Below are positions 8,734 through 17,080 of a stretch of DNA of 21,299 nucleotides, one piece after another. The stretch lies in the NCBI GenBank assembly GCA_015179045.1, contig WHUZ01000232.1, forward strand, positions 1 to 21,299, in the 5' to 3' direction. Position numbers and translations under genes: made by a program. Positions within the stretch are counted from its first letter, which is position 1. Each line of letters begins with the position of its first letter. Origin of the DNA: Kalaharituber pfeilii (Eukaryota > Ascomycota > Pezizomycetes > Pezizales > Pezizaceae). The notes beneath the pieces were generated by a model. The model saw only the letters and a list, made by a program, of their open reading frames with translations. It was not told the DNA's origin and did not search any database.

Positions 8734-9187
8734 CACGTGATACGTAATGGCACTTCCAACCCGAGGGCACGAGATGAGGAGCAATGAGCTGAATTGACAG
8801 GAAGAGGAGGTACGGCCCGACGGTGAGAGATGAGGTGAATTTGACACATATGGCTGGCCCGATCCGACTGCACGGGGTGATTCAGGATGAGCTGAATTTG
8901 ACATGTATAGCTGGCCTGACCTGATGGCGCGAGATCAGGTATAATTAGCTGAATTTGATAGTATGGTAGGCACGACCTGATGGTAGGAGATCGTGCAGAA
9001 TAAGCTGAATTTGACAGGTTTGGCAGGCCCTATTTTTTTTTTTTTTTTTTTTATCATTACTCGCATGCCGCCTGAAAGGCTATGGCGAGGTTTAAGTAAG
9101 TACATATAGGTGAGAAAATAGGAAATATCAAAGTAACATTGGCATGATAACTCCGCTAGTCCTGCCCCGCCCATGTCAAGATTTCTG

Positions 9188-9996
9188 TCAAAAGGTCCCT
9201 TCCTCCCCCTCTTCCTTCCCCTTTGTCTTCGGCGGCGTTTTCAGGTCCTCTAGTCCTCCAGGTATTCTCTTCTTCCATGCCGAGCAGGCTGTCGTGATGT
9301 GGCTCAGGTTTTCCGGTGCCCGTCCGCACCATCGACATTCGGGCGAGTCTGCCTTCCCTATCTTGTACCTCCATTCCCTGAGCCCCTTGTTTCCTAGTAT
9401 GCCTGCCAAGGTGGCCGTCAAATGTCTTCTCCCTAGCCTTTGTAGTGGTGGATACGCGAGCTTCAGGCGAGCTCTCTCCTCCGCTCTGTAGGCTCTCATT
9501 TGTTGTCGTATGCCCGCCTCGGTGATGATTTCGTCCTAGTATTGAAGGACGGTGCTGACCTTCATAGCCTTGTGTGCTTTGGTGTTGCCTGAAATGCCGA
9601 CATGTGCTTTGATCCAAAGGATGGCCAGGTCATGATCTCCGTTTGCGGTTCTGGCTTCCCATTTCTCCCTGACCACTTGTGCTGAACCGTCGGGGTTTGG
9701 GTCTATGCTTTGCAGTTTAGCTATTGCTGTCCTGGAGTCCGTGAGTATCACAAGTCCCCCGGGGGTGTCCATCGCATGGCTTATAGCTATCAGCTCCCTA
9801 TGTCCGAGGTAGAAGGAGGAGTCTATGTCTGTGTCCTGTTGTACTACCCCTACACCTGTGATGCCGTCTGTGTATATGCTAATCCAGCCTTCGTCCTCTT
9901 CTCTGCCAATTATGTTTTCCCATTCATTTGACGTCAGATCGCATGGGTGGAAAGAGCGGAATGCCTCCATCCAGTCACTTTTCTGACTGGATGGAA
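9188..9996 (-). pseudogene. LINE ORF2 C-terminus: RNase H plus zinc-finger tail, broken
   Basis: The reading frame covers the RNase H domain and the cysteine tail of a fungal LINE ORF2. RNase H residues are visible as YTDG (first Asp), GHRELIAI (Glu) and LTDSRTA (second Asp); the fourth site, normally KAD after HVGISGN, reads KAH, so the enzyme is probably inactive. A TAG at 9536-9538 splits the frame, which resumes unchanged and ends with CRWCGRAPENLSH and ACSAW, a C-x2-C-H-C motif typical of LINE ORF2 ends. Reverse transcriptase and endonuclease parts are absent, consistent with 5' truncation at insertion. The Asp to His change needs a G to C transversion, so it is not a RIP product. Confidence 0.8.
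9966..9995. other. Perfect 12-bp hairpin at the LINE/MULE boundary
   Basis: TCCATCCAGTCA, loop CTTTTC, TGACTGGATGGA, at the point where LINE coding sense ends. It could be a junction palindrome formed at insertion or a small structured element. Confidence 0.6.
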
Positions 9997-10280
9997 GTAG
10001 GGATAAAAGGCACTAGCCAGATATATATTTAAAGCATCCACTAATCTACTAGTACATAACGCCACAATACAAGGATGCATGGATATTTCGAAAAATTTGA
10101 ACAATGCTTCCTTCACTGCCTCCCTTCTGCTACCGGTATTGCTTCAGCTTACACCTCGTCTCATACAACCTCGCCTCATAGAACCTCGCCTCATAGAACC
10201 TCGTCTCATAGAACCTCGCTTCATACAACCTCGCCTAAAGCCTCGCCTTACACTATCTCGGCTTCAATTATCTCTCTTCA
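9997..10280 (+). other. Upstream region of the MULE gene
   Basis: AT-rich start with a TATA-like run (ATATATATTTAAAG, about 10020-10034), then a 15-bp minisatellite just before the coding region. No MULE terminal inverted repeat was recognised. Confidence 0.4.
10153..10240 (+). repeat. 15-bp minisatellite CCTCGCCTCATAGAA
   Basis: Five units of CCTCG(C/T)CTCATA(G/C)AA and a partial sixth, in the putative 5' UTR or promoter of the MULE gene. Being a multiple of three it keeps two plus frames open here; neither looks like a protein. Confidence 0.8.
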
Positions 10281-11422
10281 ATGTCTGTATCTCTTCTCCG
10301 TGCCCGCGAAATCATTGCTGCTATGCCGGCTGCATATTTAAAAAAGCCTGAGAAGGGTGAAAGATATGGGCTAAACCCCAGTGCTGCAAAAACCCGTTTG
10401 CAGGCTTATGCCTTTTCTCAAGGCTTGTTGATTTCGGTGGCAAGTGGCTCAGAGCAATGTGGAAGAATCCACTATAGATGTGTCCACTATGGTGATGCTC
10501 CTCGCGATCGCTATAGTTTAACAGCTACTGCTGTGACTCAAAAGGAATATAAAGCTAGTAATGGTATGAGCAAGACTGACCCTAGAAAAAAGCTTCGTCA
10601 ACGCCAGGTCTTGGTAAGTTAATTATAAATATATCCATTTAGTTTGGATATTAACTATTGAGGTAGCATCGATAGCTTGGCTACAAATGAGAGGTATATA
10701 TATCCCTACAGAAGGTGGAAAAGACCAGCAAAGGTAGTGTTCAAAAGGAATGGTTCATGGGAGTAAAGCAACTTGAGCATACCCATGAGATGGCAGAAAA
10801 TCCATTTGATTATCCAGAACATTTTACATTCGATCAAGACCATAAGAAGCTTCTTGCAGAAGCTCATCGTCTTAAAGAAGCCGGTGTTAGTCGTATGCAA
10901 GCAAACAATATCCTTCTTGTACCTATTGGGCGTAAAGCCTATTACAATAAACGCAATCCATGCAAACCAGTTGGTGATAGCATCTCACAAACTATGAATC
11001 GCATTTTTCAGTTATTAGACAATGCAAATATGCATTGTATTCCACGCTATATAACAATTCAGCAACAACTCGAAGCCGAGGTCCAATGTCTAGATGCCCT
11101 TTTCTTTACATCTAACAGCCAAATTTATCGAGCAAAACGCTTTGCATCCGGTTTCATAATGGAGTTGGATGCTACATTTCGTATAAATAAGCATAAGATG
11201 CCCCTTCTATCAGTTGTTGGAGTTACTAACTCTGGTGCTACGTTTCTTATTGGCTTATGCTTTATTCGTAGTGAAAATATAGCTAACATTGAGCATGCTT
11301 TAAAAACTATGCAGCAACTGATATGGAATGACTGGAAGCCCCCAAGTGTTTGTATAACTGATTAAGGACTAGCTTTGCAAAGTGCAATTGCGAGTATTCA
11401 TCCTGAAATGAGACATTAGTTA
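10281..11422 (+). pseudogene. MULE transposase with FAR1-like N-terminus, truncated
   Basis: DDE transposase of a Mutator-like element. Exon 1 (10281-10613) encodes an N-terminus resembling a FAR1/WRKY-GCM1 zinc finger (YAFSQGLLISVASGSE, YRCVHYG, DPRKKLRQRQ). A 98-bp intron (10614-10711, GTAAGT to ACAG) follows, then exon 2 with HTH and the catalytic domain. The joined frame gives 328 codons, with the first Asp at 264 (MELDATFRIN) and the second at 328 (CITD). A TAA at 11363-11365 ends it, but homology continues as GLALQSAIASIHPEMRH, then TAG, Leu, TGA where HLLC would be expected. The remainder, with the catalytic Glu, is replaced by the satellite head at about 11423. The expected second zinc cysteine is also missing. 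Dead as an enzyme. Confidence 0.8.
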
Positions 11423-11437
11423 TGAACCCAGTCGCAT
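11423..11437 (-). repeat. Satellite head fragment, copy 2, left part
   Basis: TGAACCCAGTCGCAT matches the core of the heads at 5866 and 14500 and continues after the solo LTR at 11791. The bases that should precede it are replaced by MULE sequence. Confidence 0.6.
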
Positions 11438-11786
11438 TGTGGTGACGACGACGGAATGGGTTAATGCAAGCTTGGCATGGATAAGGTAGCACGTGGAGAT
11501 AAGGGCAGCACATGAGGCGATTTTTTTTTTTTTTTTTTTTTTTTATATCATTCATCGCTTGCCGCCCTAAGGGCTATGGCGATTTTATAGCTAAGCTAGA
11601 CAGTAACTAACGTGAGGCGATATCACATATATAGATTTCCTGTACTCTAGCACATACAATCAACAACCTTCTGATCTTCTCTTCTTTTCGCACTCGCACT
11701 CGCATTTAGTCGTACGTTCGTTCCGCCAGTTCTCACCGCTCCGGTCCATCGCAAGGCAGTAGTTGATACTATCTGTCTATCTTACA
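11438..11786. mobile_element. Solo LTR, 4-bp TSD GCAT, with nested LINE tail
   Basis: Begins TGTGGTGACGACG and ends ATCTTACA, flanked by GCAT (11434-11437, 11787-11790). The head sequence CAGTCGCAT-TTGATA is split exactly there, as the intact heads at 5866 and 14500 show. A TATA-like CATATATAG lies near 11627. Removing the nested LINE tail and its duplication leaves about 249 bp. The start resembles the LTR at 6837, also with a 4-bp duplication. Confidence 0.7.
11521..11610 (-). mobile_element. Minimal LINE 3' tail insertion
   Basis: A 90-bp minus-strand insertion: 24 T (11521-11544), the family-1 tail with hairpin GCCC-TTA-GGGC, and little else. It is flanked by CATGAGGCGA (11511-11520) and CGTGAGGCGA (11611-11620), a 10-bp duplication with one mismatch. 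This is an extreme 5' truncation by the LINE machinery and shows that the tail alone was enough to be found at an insertion. Confidence 0.8.
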
Positions 11787-12138
11787 GCATTTGATAACAA
11801 ATTGATATAGCTTGCGCCTAGGCTAATGGGCTGAAGTGCCAAGTAGTCCTGCAACCTGAGCTTAACTTAACAAGTATGACAGGTCTCTCTCGCCAGCATT
11901 AAATTTGATAGATATGACAGGTCCGGTCCGATGGCATGAGATGTGCCAGAACGAGTCGAATGTAATAGATATGGCAGGTCCGGCCCCACGGCCTCAGGTG
12001 AGGAAGAATAACCTCAATTTTACAGGCATAGCAGGCCCCTCCTACCGGCGTGCGATGAGGTAGAGTGAGCTGAATTTGACAGGTATGGCAGGTCCGGCCG
12101 GACAGCGTGAGATGAGGTAAAATTTGACAGGTATGGCC
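11787..12138 (+). repeat. Satellite head (right part) and array B, left part
   Basis: The head continues from GCATTTGATA through GCTTGCGCCTAGGCTAATGG, then 57-bp satellite units run to the LINE insertion at 12151. The order matches array A closely and supplies the uninterrupted reference for its two LTR insertions. Confidence 0.75.
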
Positions 12139-12150
12139 GATCCGAGCCGA
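12139..12150 (+). repeat. Target-site duplication, 5' copy (LINE copy B)
   Basis: GATCCGAGCCGA, repeated exactly at 12849-12860 after the A-tail. The paralogous empty site at about 8372-8384 reads GCTCTGAGCCGACG. Confidence 0.88.
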
Positions 12151-12815
12151 TCCGACACCGACACCACCACCGCCACCCCCGTCGGCAGCACCGTCCCCCC
12201 CGACCCAGGCGGTAATCCCCCCCCCCCCCCCACCGCGAAGAGACAAAGGCTGCCTAGCCAAGAGGCAGCCTTCAAGAGTCACCTAAAGGGGAAAAACCCC
12301 CAACCCCACGCAGATACCTCCGGGGCCTCCAAACAACACACCAACAACAAGAGCGCCCCTCCCCGAGTCCCCAAGACGAGACTAGCCACCCCCGATGCCA
12401 CCACCCCCAGATTCGGCATCGTCGTACATGGAATGGCCCTGAGGAAGGACCTGGGTAAGGTTCGAAGGTGGCTGGAGGCGAGCAATGAAATAGGGAAGAC
12501 GGTAGGGGTACGCTGGCTCAGGAAGAAGGAGAGACTGGTCGAGGAGGGAAAGAAGACCAGTTCGGTGGTTGTGTATCTGGAGAAGCCGAGTGAGGTAGAG
12601 AGAGTGAGACTGGGAGGGCGTTGGATGAGAGTGGACCGGTATGATTGGGACAGGGGCCGGAAGTAGGAGGGACGGACGGTCACTCTGAGGAAGAAGCTTC
12701 CCCGCATCACGAAGGTTCATCGCGGGACACACTTGTATCTAGCGGAAGTCTTTTCCTTTTTTTTTTTCTGTAACTAACCATCGCCATAGCCCACTGGGCG
12801 GCACGCGATTAATGA

Positions 12816-12848
<33 letters not shown>
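12151..12848 (+). mobile_element. Gag-only LINE, copy B
   Basis: A 698-bp insertion into the satellite, ending in 30 A (12819-12848), with the perfect 12-bp duplication GATCCGAGCCGA. It carries the C-terminal part of ORF1, a 3' UTR of about 150 bases and the family tail (hairpin GCCC-ACT-GGGC at 12789-12799). It is 5'-truncated relative to copy A. Its ORF1 stops at the same place, before the zinc knuckle, but the first bases after the stop differ from copy A, so the two are divergent members and not recent duplicates. Confidence 0.88.
12152..12666 (+). CDS. LINE ORF1 fragment (gag-like), copy B
   Basis: The frame is open from the satellite; only the part from about 12152 belongs to the element, roughly 171 residues. 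A proline- and threonine-rich linker (PPDPGGNPPPPP) leads to the conserved domain, FGIVVHGMALRKDLG to KKTSSVVVYLEKPSEV, ending RYDWDRGRK and a stop. It aligns with residues 167-252 of copy A, including the shared GKKTSSVVVYL. No cysteine knuckle follows. The element's own start codon is absent, so any translation would begin in host sequence (an in-frame ATG at 12124). Probably not functional, but the conserved domain is undamaged. Confidence 0.65.
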
Positions 12849-12850
<2 letters not shown>

Positions 12851-13010
12851 TCCGAGCCGACGGCGTGAGGTGAGGTACAATGAGCTCAATTTCACACGAA
12901 TTGCATACCTGACTTGACGGCATGAGCTGAATTTGACACGTATAGCTGGCCCGACCCGATGGTGCAAGATGAGATGGAGTGAGTTGAATTTGACAAGCAT
13001 CGTCGGCCCC
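12849..13010 (+). repeat. Array B, right part (57-bp satellite)
   Basis: It resumes with GATCCGAGCCGACGGCGTGAG directly after the LINE and runs parallel to 8372-8527, including the CACGAATTGCAT and GGCCCGACCCGAT blocks. Confidence 0.75.
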
Positions 13011-13194
13011 AGCCATTTCAGTAGCCATTTCGGTAGCCATTTCAGCAGTCATTTCGGCAGTAGTTTCAGCAGCCATTTCAGTAGCCATTTCAGTAGCCAT
13101 TTCAGCGCCCATTTCAGTAACCATTTCACCAGCCATTTCGGCAGCCATCTCGGCAGCCATTTCGGCAGCCATTTCGGCAGCCATTTCGGTAGCC
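13011..13194 (+). repeat. 12-bp minisatellite GCCATTTCAGYA, copy 2
   Basis: About 15 units of AGCCATTTC(A/G)G(T/C), the paralogue of the block at 8528-8733. The right flank differs: here it runs into unique sequence ahead of the nuclease-like gene. Confidence 0.8.
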
Positions 13195-13369
13195 GACAGT
13201 TGTTCTGAGCCGACGTCGGGTCTTGGCATTTTCACCTCATTGGGACGAAAAACACTGGGAAGCTTGTAACCAACCCATACAAGCTGAGTTCGCTCCTGGA
13301 CAACCCATTTCGGGTTAGGGATGCACAGTGATGCACACTCTTGCCAAGGTGTGCAACCCCTTTAGCGCA

Positions 13370-13386
13370 TGACTCAGCTATAAGTA
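13370..13386 (+). promoter_or_regulatory. TGACTCA motif and TATA box of the nuclease-like gene
   Basis: TGACTCA (13370-13376), the Gcn4/AP-1-type bZIP site, is followed by TATAAGTA (13379-13386). The ATG lies 170 bases beyond the TATA box. The single-copy flank 13195-13369 holds no other gene. The regulatory role is inferred from motifs only. Confidence 0.4.
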
Positions 13387-13557
13387 CAGGTGGTTCCCAC
13401 CCTTTGTCGGGTCTTTTCTTTCATTCCACTACGCTTTCGCTCCGCTACATTTTGTAAGAGAGGGCCACTGCACTACACCACGGATTCGCCTGCGCTACGC
13501 TTCGTTTTTATTTTCGGTTCCCGTAAAGTTATTGATCGGTCGGCAGGACGTTTTACG

Positions 13558-14316
13558 ATGGGAGACGACATCACAAACAAGAGGCGAAAGCCGAGGTGGG
13601 CTACTTCGTACTCGAACATGACTATTCGGGAAGCAGAGAAGAGGCTTGGTATTCGAATGGACGAACTCGAGCAGGTCCCTGTTGATGAGATGTTGGCAAA
13701 GTATAGGGCTCAAGGGCCGTATGACATGGACAAGATGAAAGCTATGAAGGAGAAGGTTTATGAACGAGTATTGGAATATCTTGACATGGAAGGATATCCC
13801 ACGGAAGCGAGTGTCGGTTTCAAAGAAGCAAATATCAGTGACTTGGTCCTCTATATGATTGGTCCTATTTTATCAGATTTCAAGCGAAGGATGGGAAGGA
13901 ATATACGCTTGGAGCGGGAGAAAGAGATTATTTCGGTCGATGAGGAGACAGGAGGAAGGGAGGAGTTTGTTGTCATGGACCGGATTGAGGTAACGGAAGA
14001 AAGGTTCGTCCTTATAATTGAAGCCAAGAAGAGTGGTACTGGAGAGGCTATGAAGCAATGCTTGCTGTCATTGAAAGACGCGAGAGATAACAATGGTCCA
14101 GGGGAGGTATTTGGATTTGTTACCACAGGAAAGCAATGGCAGATGATTCGGTATGACGGTACATCTTTTGTCGTGACCGAGGAGTTTGCGGCTTTGTTTG
14201 GGACTATGGAGGTGAATGAAAAGAGATGGATTGATAACTACTCCGACGTGGTGGACTGCATGTATTTCGCATTGAGTAATGGAGGGATTGGCAACAAGAA
14301 TGTCGTTGTCGGTTAG
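13558..14316 (+). CDS. PD-(D/E)XK nuclease-like protein
   Basis: An intact 252-residue intronless gene. The core of the PD-(D/E)XK fold is visible: Asp141 in FVVMDRIEV, Glu155 and Lys157 in VLIIEAKK (the ExK motif after a hydrophobic strand), and Gln167 in the following helix (EAMKQCLLSLKDA). An N-terminal helical part has ANISDLVLYMIGPIL, where the helical motif I is expected. The later EVFGFVTTGKQWQMIRYDG fits the remaining strands. Related proteins occur widely in fungi, often in many copies, without a settled function; nuclease activity is an inference from the motif. The ATG at 13558 follows a TATA box at 13379; the frame is open upstream from 13390 but without an ATG. It is the only undamaged long gene here and is flanked by satellite on both sides. 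No basic nuclear signal beyond NKRRKPR near the start. Confidence 0.8.
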   Translation: MGDDITNKRRKPRWATSYSNMTIREAEKRLGIRMDELEQVPVDEMLAKYRAQGPYDMDKMKAMKEKVYERVLEYLDMEGYPTEASVGFKEANISDLVLYMIGPILSDFKRRMGRNIRLEREKEIISVDEETGGREEFVVMDRIEVTEERFVLIIEAKKSGTGEAMKQCLLSLKDARDNNGPGEVFGFVTTGKQWQMIRYDGTSFVVTEEFAALFGTMEVNEKRWIDNYSDVVDCMYFALSNGGIGNKNVVVG

Positions 14317-14499
14317 ATGGAATATGGGTAGTAGCGTTGGCAACATTTCCGTGTGAAGGTTGTCGGGACATGATAGTCGTTGGGAGATAAAACTCTTTGG
14401 GACATGTTATTATGGAGGATATTGGCTGTTTGGAATGAATAGGAGGATTAATGATTTACAAATAAATTATCGGTGGATTCTTATGTATTTTACTATGAA
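14317..14499 (+). other. 3' flank of the nuclease-like gene
   Basis: AT-rich, about 180 bases to the next satellite head, probably the 3' UTR. No conserved terminator or polyadenylation signal can be assigned with confidence. Confidence 0.4.
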
Positions 14500-15079
14500 C
14501 AGGAATCGCGGCCACTCGTCGTAGGTACTGCTGGTTACGCCTCGCGCCGGATTGAAGCCAGTCGCATTTGATATAGCTTGGGCCTAAGCTAAAGGGCTGA
14601 AGCACCAGCTAGTCCTATAACCTGAGCTCAACTTAACACATGCCAACTTGAGCTGAATTTGACAGATATGACAGGTCTGACCCGACGGCGTGAAATAAGG
14701 CAGAATGAGTTGAATTTGATAGATGTGGTAGGTCCGGGTCCACGGCGTCAGGTGATGCAGAATGAACTCAATTGGACAGGCATAGCAGGCCCTACCTACT
14801 GCCGGGAGATGAGGTAAAAGGAGCTGAATTTGACAGCATGGCAAGCCCGACCCGAACGTATGAGATGAGGCAGAATTAGCAGAATTAGACAGGTATTGCG
14901 GGCCCGACCTGATGGCGTAGAATGAGCAGAGTTTGACAGGTATGGCAGGCCCGGCCTGAGGCGTGAGATGAGGTGGAATGAGCTCAATTTGACAGGTATG
15001 GCAGATCCGACCTGGCAGCGTGAGATGAGGTAGAATGAGATGAATTTGCCAGGTATAGCACGTACGGCCCAACGGCGTG
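14500..15079 (+). repeat. Satellite head copy 3 and array C
   Basis: The head starts CAGGAATCGCGGCCACTCG (14500) with the same minus-strand box-like motifs as copy 1 (B-like 14549-14559), one base changed in the B box. About seven 57-bp units follow to 15079, with no LTR insertion. The array ends at the poly(T) of a LINE tail. Confidence 0.75.
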
Positions 15080-15127
15080 TTTTTTTTTTTTTTTTATATC
15101 AATACTCGCGGTCCGCCCTATGGGCTA
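15080..15127 (-). mobile_element. LINE family-1 tail, interrupted
   Basis: Poly(T) at 15080-15095, then ATATCAATACTCGCGG and the hairpin GCCC-ATA-GGGC on the minus strand, cut at GGGCTA by the poly(T) of a second LINE. The rest of this tail should reappear beyond the second LINE but was not found. Confidence 0.7.
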
Positions 15128-15280
15128 TTTTTTTTTTTTTTTTTTTTATTCACGTAACCCGGCATACAGGCTACCAGCCTATGGCAGGGACCCATATACC
15201 TGGGCCAGGTTTGAGACAACTAACTACGGAATCTACATACACCCTTGAGCACCCAGTGCCCTCCGTCCCCCGGTCCCCGG

Positions 15281-16368
15281 CTACCCCAGATCGAGGCAGG
15301 CAAACCAGTACTCGACCGGGTCACCTTCCACGCCTTCTTGCTTCCATCCTTTCTCCTCTAGGTCCTTCCAGGACTGCCAGGTGACATGTGCCCCATTTTT
15401 GTTCTTCCTCTGGGGCCGCTCCAGTTTTGTGCATCTGAACACCACATGCTCAGCACTCCATGCCTCACCACATGTACATTGTACCTCCTCGCCACTGACC
15501 ATCCTCCTCCACATAGCTCCGCCTTTTCCAGTCCGCAGCCAAGTGTAATTTGTGAGTGCTCTCCTGCCCCACTTCACGAATTTGCCCTTCCCAAACCCTG
15601 CACGCTCCCTCTCCTCGTTTCTTTTTCGAACTAACTCTTGACGCAGCCCACCCTCAGTGGCCTGCCCATCATACCTCATGCCCTTGGCCCCCTCTTTGGC
15701 CAACTCATCCGCCTTCTCATTGCCTTCTATCCCCACGTGGGCCTTGACCCATGCCAGCTTCACTGCATCCGCCTTCCTCAGCCTCCGCCGCCTCTCTGCA
15801 ATCAGCTCTATCACCCGCGCTAGGTCTGCGGTTCTTGCCTTGCCAGTTTTCCCTGCTTTCTGGACTGCACTGAGAGCTGCCTGAGAGTCTGCGAGCAGTA
15901 GCACTTTTTCACTGCCATCAACTGCTTCAAGGGCAATCTTTATTCCTGAGACCTCGCCGTCCCACACAGCTGCTTTTGTCCCTACCCACCGGGACCCTTC
16001 TGACTCACCTGCTACCATCTGCCTCCAGCACCATCCGCCAACACCGCCTTCCTCACTGCGGCTGCCATCTGTGAAAATAGCTACCGAGTCACTCTTAGCC
16101 TCATTGATGGCCTTTTCCCATTTGACTGGGGTGTCTTCCTTGCACAGCTTGAGGTCAATGACCTCAATGTCTGCCTGCAGTAGGTGTACATCTCGTCCCA
16201 GGACACTCTTTCCTCCTCGTCGACCTTCAGAGTGCTTGCAATCTTTCCAGCTACTGACTCAAATCCATCATTTTTGTCTGCAGCATAACCTAAGCTGAAG
16301 TCTCTCCAGTCCCTTCCCCTCTCCTCCTCTCTGTCTGGATCTGAGGCTACCATTCCACTGAAGCTTTC
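15281..16368 (-). pseudogene. LINE family-2 ORF2: RNase H and zinc tail, frameshifted
   Basis: C-terminal ORF2 of a fungal LINE. RNase H residues are all present: FTDGSRS (first Asp), GEVSGIKIALEAV (Glu), LLADSQAAL (second Asp) and HVGIEGNEKADELAK (last Asp). A cysteine tail follows, CTCGEAWSAEH and FRC, as in LINE ORF2 ends; the stop is at 15281-15283. The frame stays open upstream to about 16215 (DIEVIDLKL, KEDTPVKWEKA), then a one-base frameshift near 16195-16210 moves it to the frame holding GMVASDPDREEER, and the solo LTR interrupts at 16368. Unlike the LINE at 9033, its RNase H site is intact. The reverse transcriptase part should lie in the decayed zone to the right. Confidence 0.8.
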
Positions 16369-17075
16369 TGTTACGGCTAAGGTAAGACTTACGGAGTCGG
16401 TTCCGGAAGCACCGCCAGAGACGTATGCTAAAGATGTGACTGATCACCACTAGGCAACGTCCACTGGTAAACGGCGGTTGCCTACTGAAGTGTGTGTTGA
16501 AGTTGCACATGGCCTACCAATATGCGCACATGCATCACAGACCTTCCTGATGCATGTTTCCATTACGTTCACACCTTTCCGGCTACCGCAGACCTTCCTA
16601 ATGCATGCCTCCATTACGTTCACGCCTTTCCGGCTACCGCAGACCGTCCTAATGCATGCCTCCATTACGTTCACGCCTTTCCAGCTACCGCGGACCTTCC
16701 TAATGCATGCTTCTATTACGTTCACGCCTTTCCAGCTACCGCAGACCTTCCTAATGCATGCTTCTATTACGTTCACGCCTTTCCTGCTATTACGGACCTT
16801 CCTGATGCGTGTTTTCTGTTACGTTTCTCTGCCTGTATGCCTTAGCATGTTTATCGTCATGTTACTGTCGATTGACTAGTCATGTATGACGGCCGGAAGT
16901 CTATATAAACGAGCTGAACAGTTAGCTAGAAGGAAATCAAGACACAAGCAGTGTTCTAAGTTGAACTCTCACTTAACGCTCTCGCGTAACCTTTTGTCGT
17001 CCGCTTCGCTACCTTCGTGAACCCAGAGTCGCCTCAAGAGTCACTCTCACGAGTCCAGCGACGCCTACGGTAACA
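16369..17075 (+). mobile_element. Solo LTR with 51-bp repeats, TSD CTTTC
   Basis: A 707-bp LTR from TGTTACGGCT to ACGGTAACA, flanked on both sides by CTTTC (16364-16368, 17076-17080). TATATAA at 16903-16909 is placed as in Ty3/gypsy-type LTR promoters. It contains five 51-bp repeats plus a partial one. It splits the ORF2 of LINE family 2, whose frame can be joined across it, which independently confirms the borders. No internal element genes follow, so it is solo. GC-rich and undecayed, unlike its sister at 20509. Confidence 0.9.
16538..16825 (+). repeat. 51-bp tandem repeats inside the LTR
   Basis: Units start at 16538, 16589, 16640, 16691, 16742 and a partial one at 16793 (CAGACCTTCCTAATGCATGC and so on). 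The sister LTR at 20509 has six full units, which accounts for its extra 50 bp. Because 51 is a multiple of three, long frames arise on both strands without coding meaning. Confidence 0.85.
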
Positions 17076-17080
17076 CTTTC

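Larger units (their letters stand above)
6771..9032 (+). repeat. 57-bp satellite, array A
   Basis: A tandem array with a unit close to GAGCTGAATTTGACAGG, then TATGGCAGGCCCGACC and a GACGGCGTGAGATGAGG block. Spacing is 57 bp (for example 7570, 7627, 7684, 7741 and 8295, 8352), with many indels elsewhere. It is interrupted by the LTR-like insertion at 6837-7213 and by a 12-bp minisatellite at 8528-8733, and ends at the LINE poly(T) at 9033. Since 57 is a multiple of three, it creates long spurious frames in several phases. I see no coding function. Confidence 0.85.
9033..9996 (-). mobile_element. 3' part of an autonomous LINE (family 1)
   Basis: Minus-strand LINE fragment with a 20-base poly(T), that is its A-tail, at 9033-9052. 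Above it are the family tail (hairpin GCCT-TTC-AGGC at 9070-9080), a 3' UTR of about 135 bases and the end of ORF2. The upper limit is uncertain: coding sense fades around 9996. No clear target duplication was found. The shared tail makes this family the likely source of enzyme for the gag-only copies A and B. Confidence 0.75.

Noticed and set aside
7220..9032. CRISPR-like array
   Set aside because: Units are contiguous tandem repeats without unique spacers, and the setting is eukaryotic.
10075..10351. Two overlapping 88-90 codon plus frames
   Set aside because: Both are translations of the 15-bp minisatellite; the MULE frame starting at 10281 is the one with homology.
12774..13235. Minus frame with MAAEMATEM repeats
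   Set aside because: Translation of the 12-bp minisatellite, running through LINE poly(A) into satellite; it crosses an insertion border and cannot be an old gene.
16478..16879. Open frames on both strands with a 17-residue repeat (also 20830-21111)
   Set aside because: Created by the 51-bp repeats inside an LTR; all phases are open and the other LTR copy has a different repeat number.
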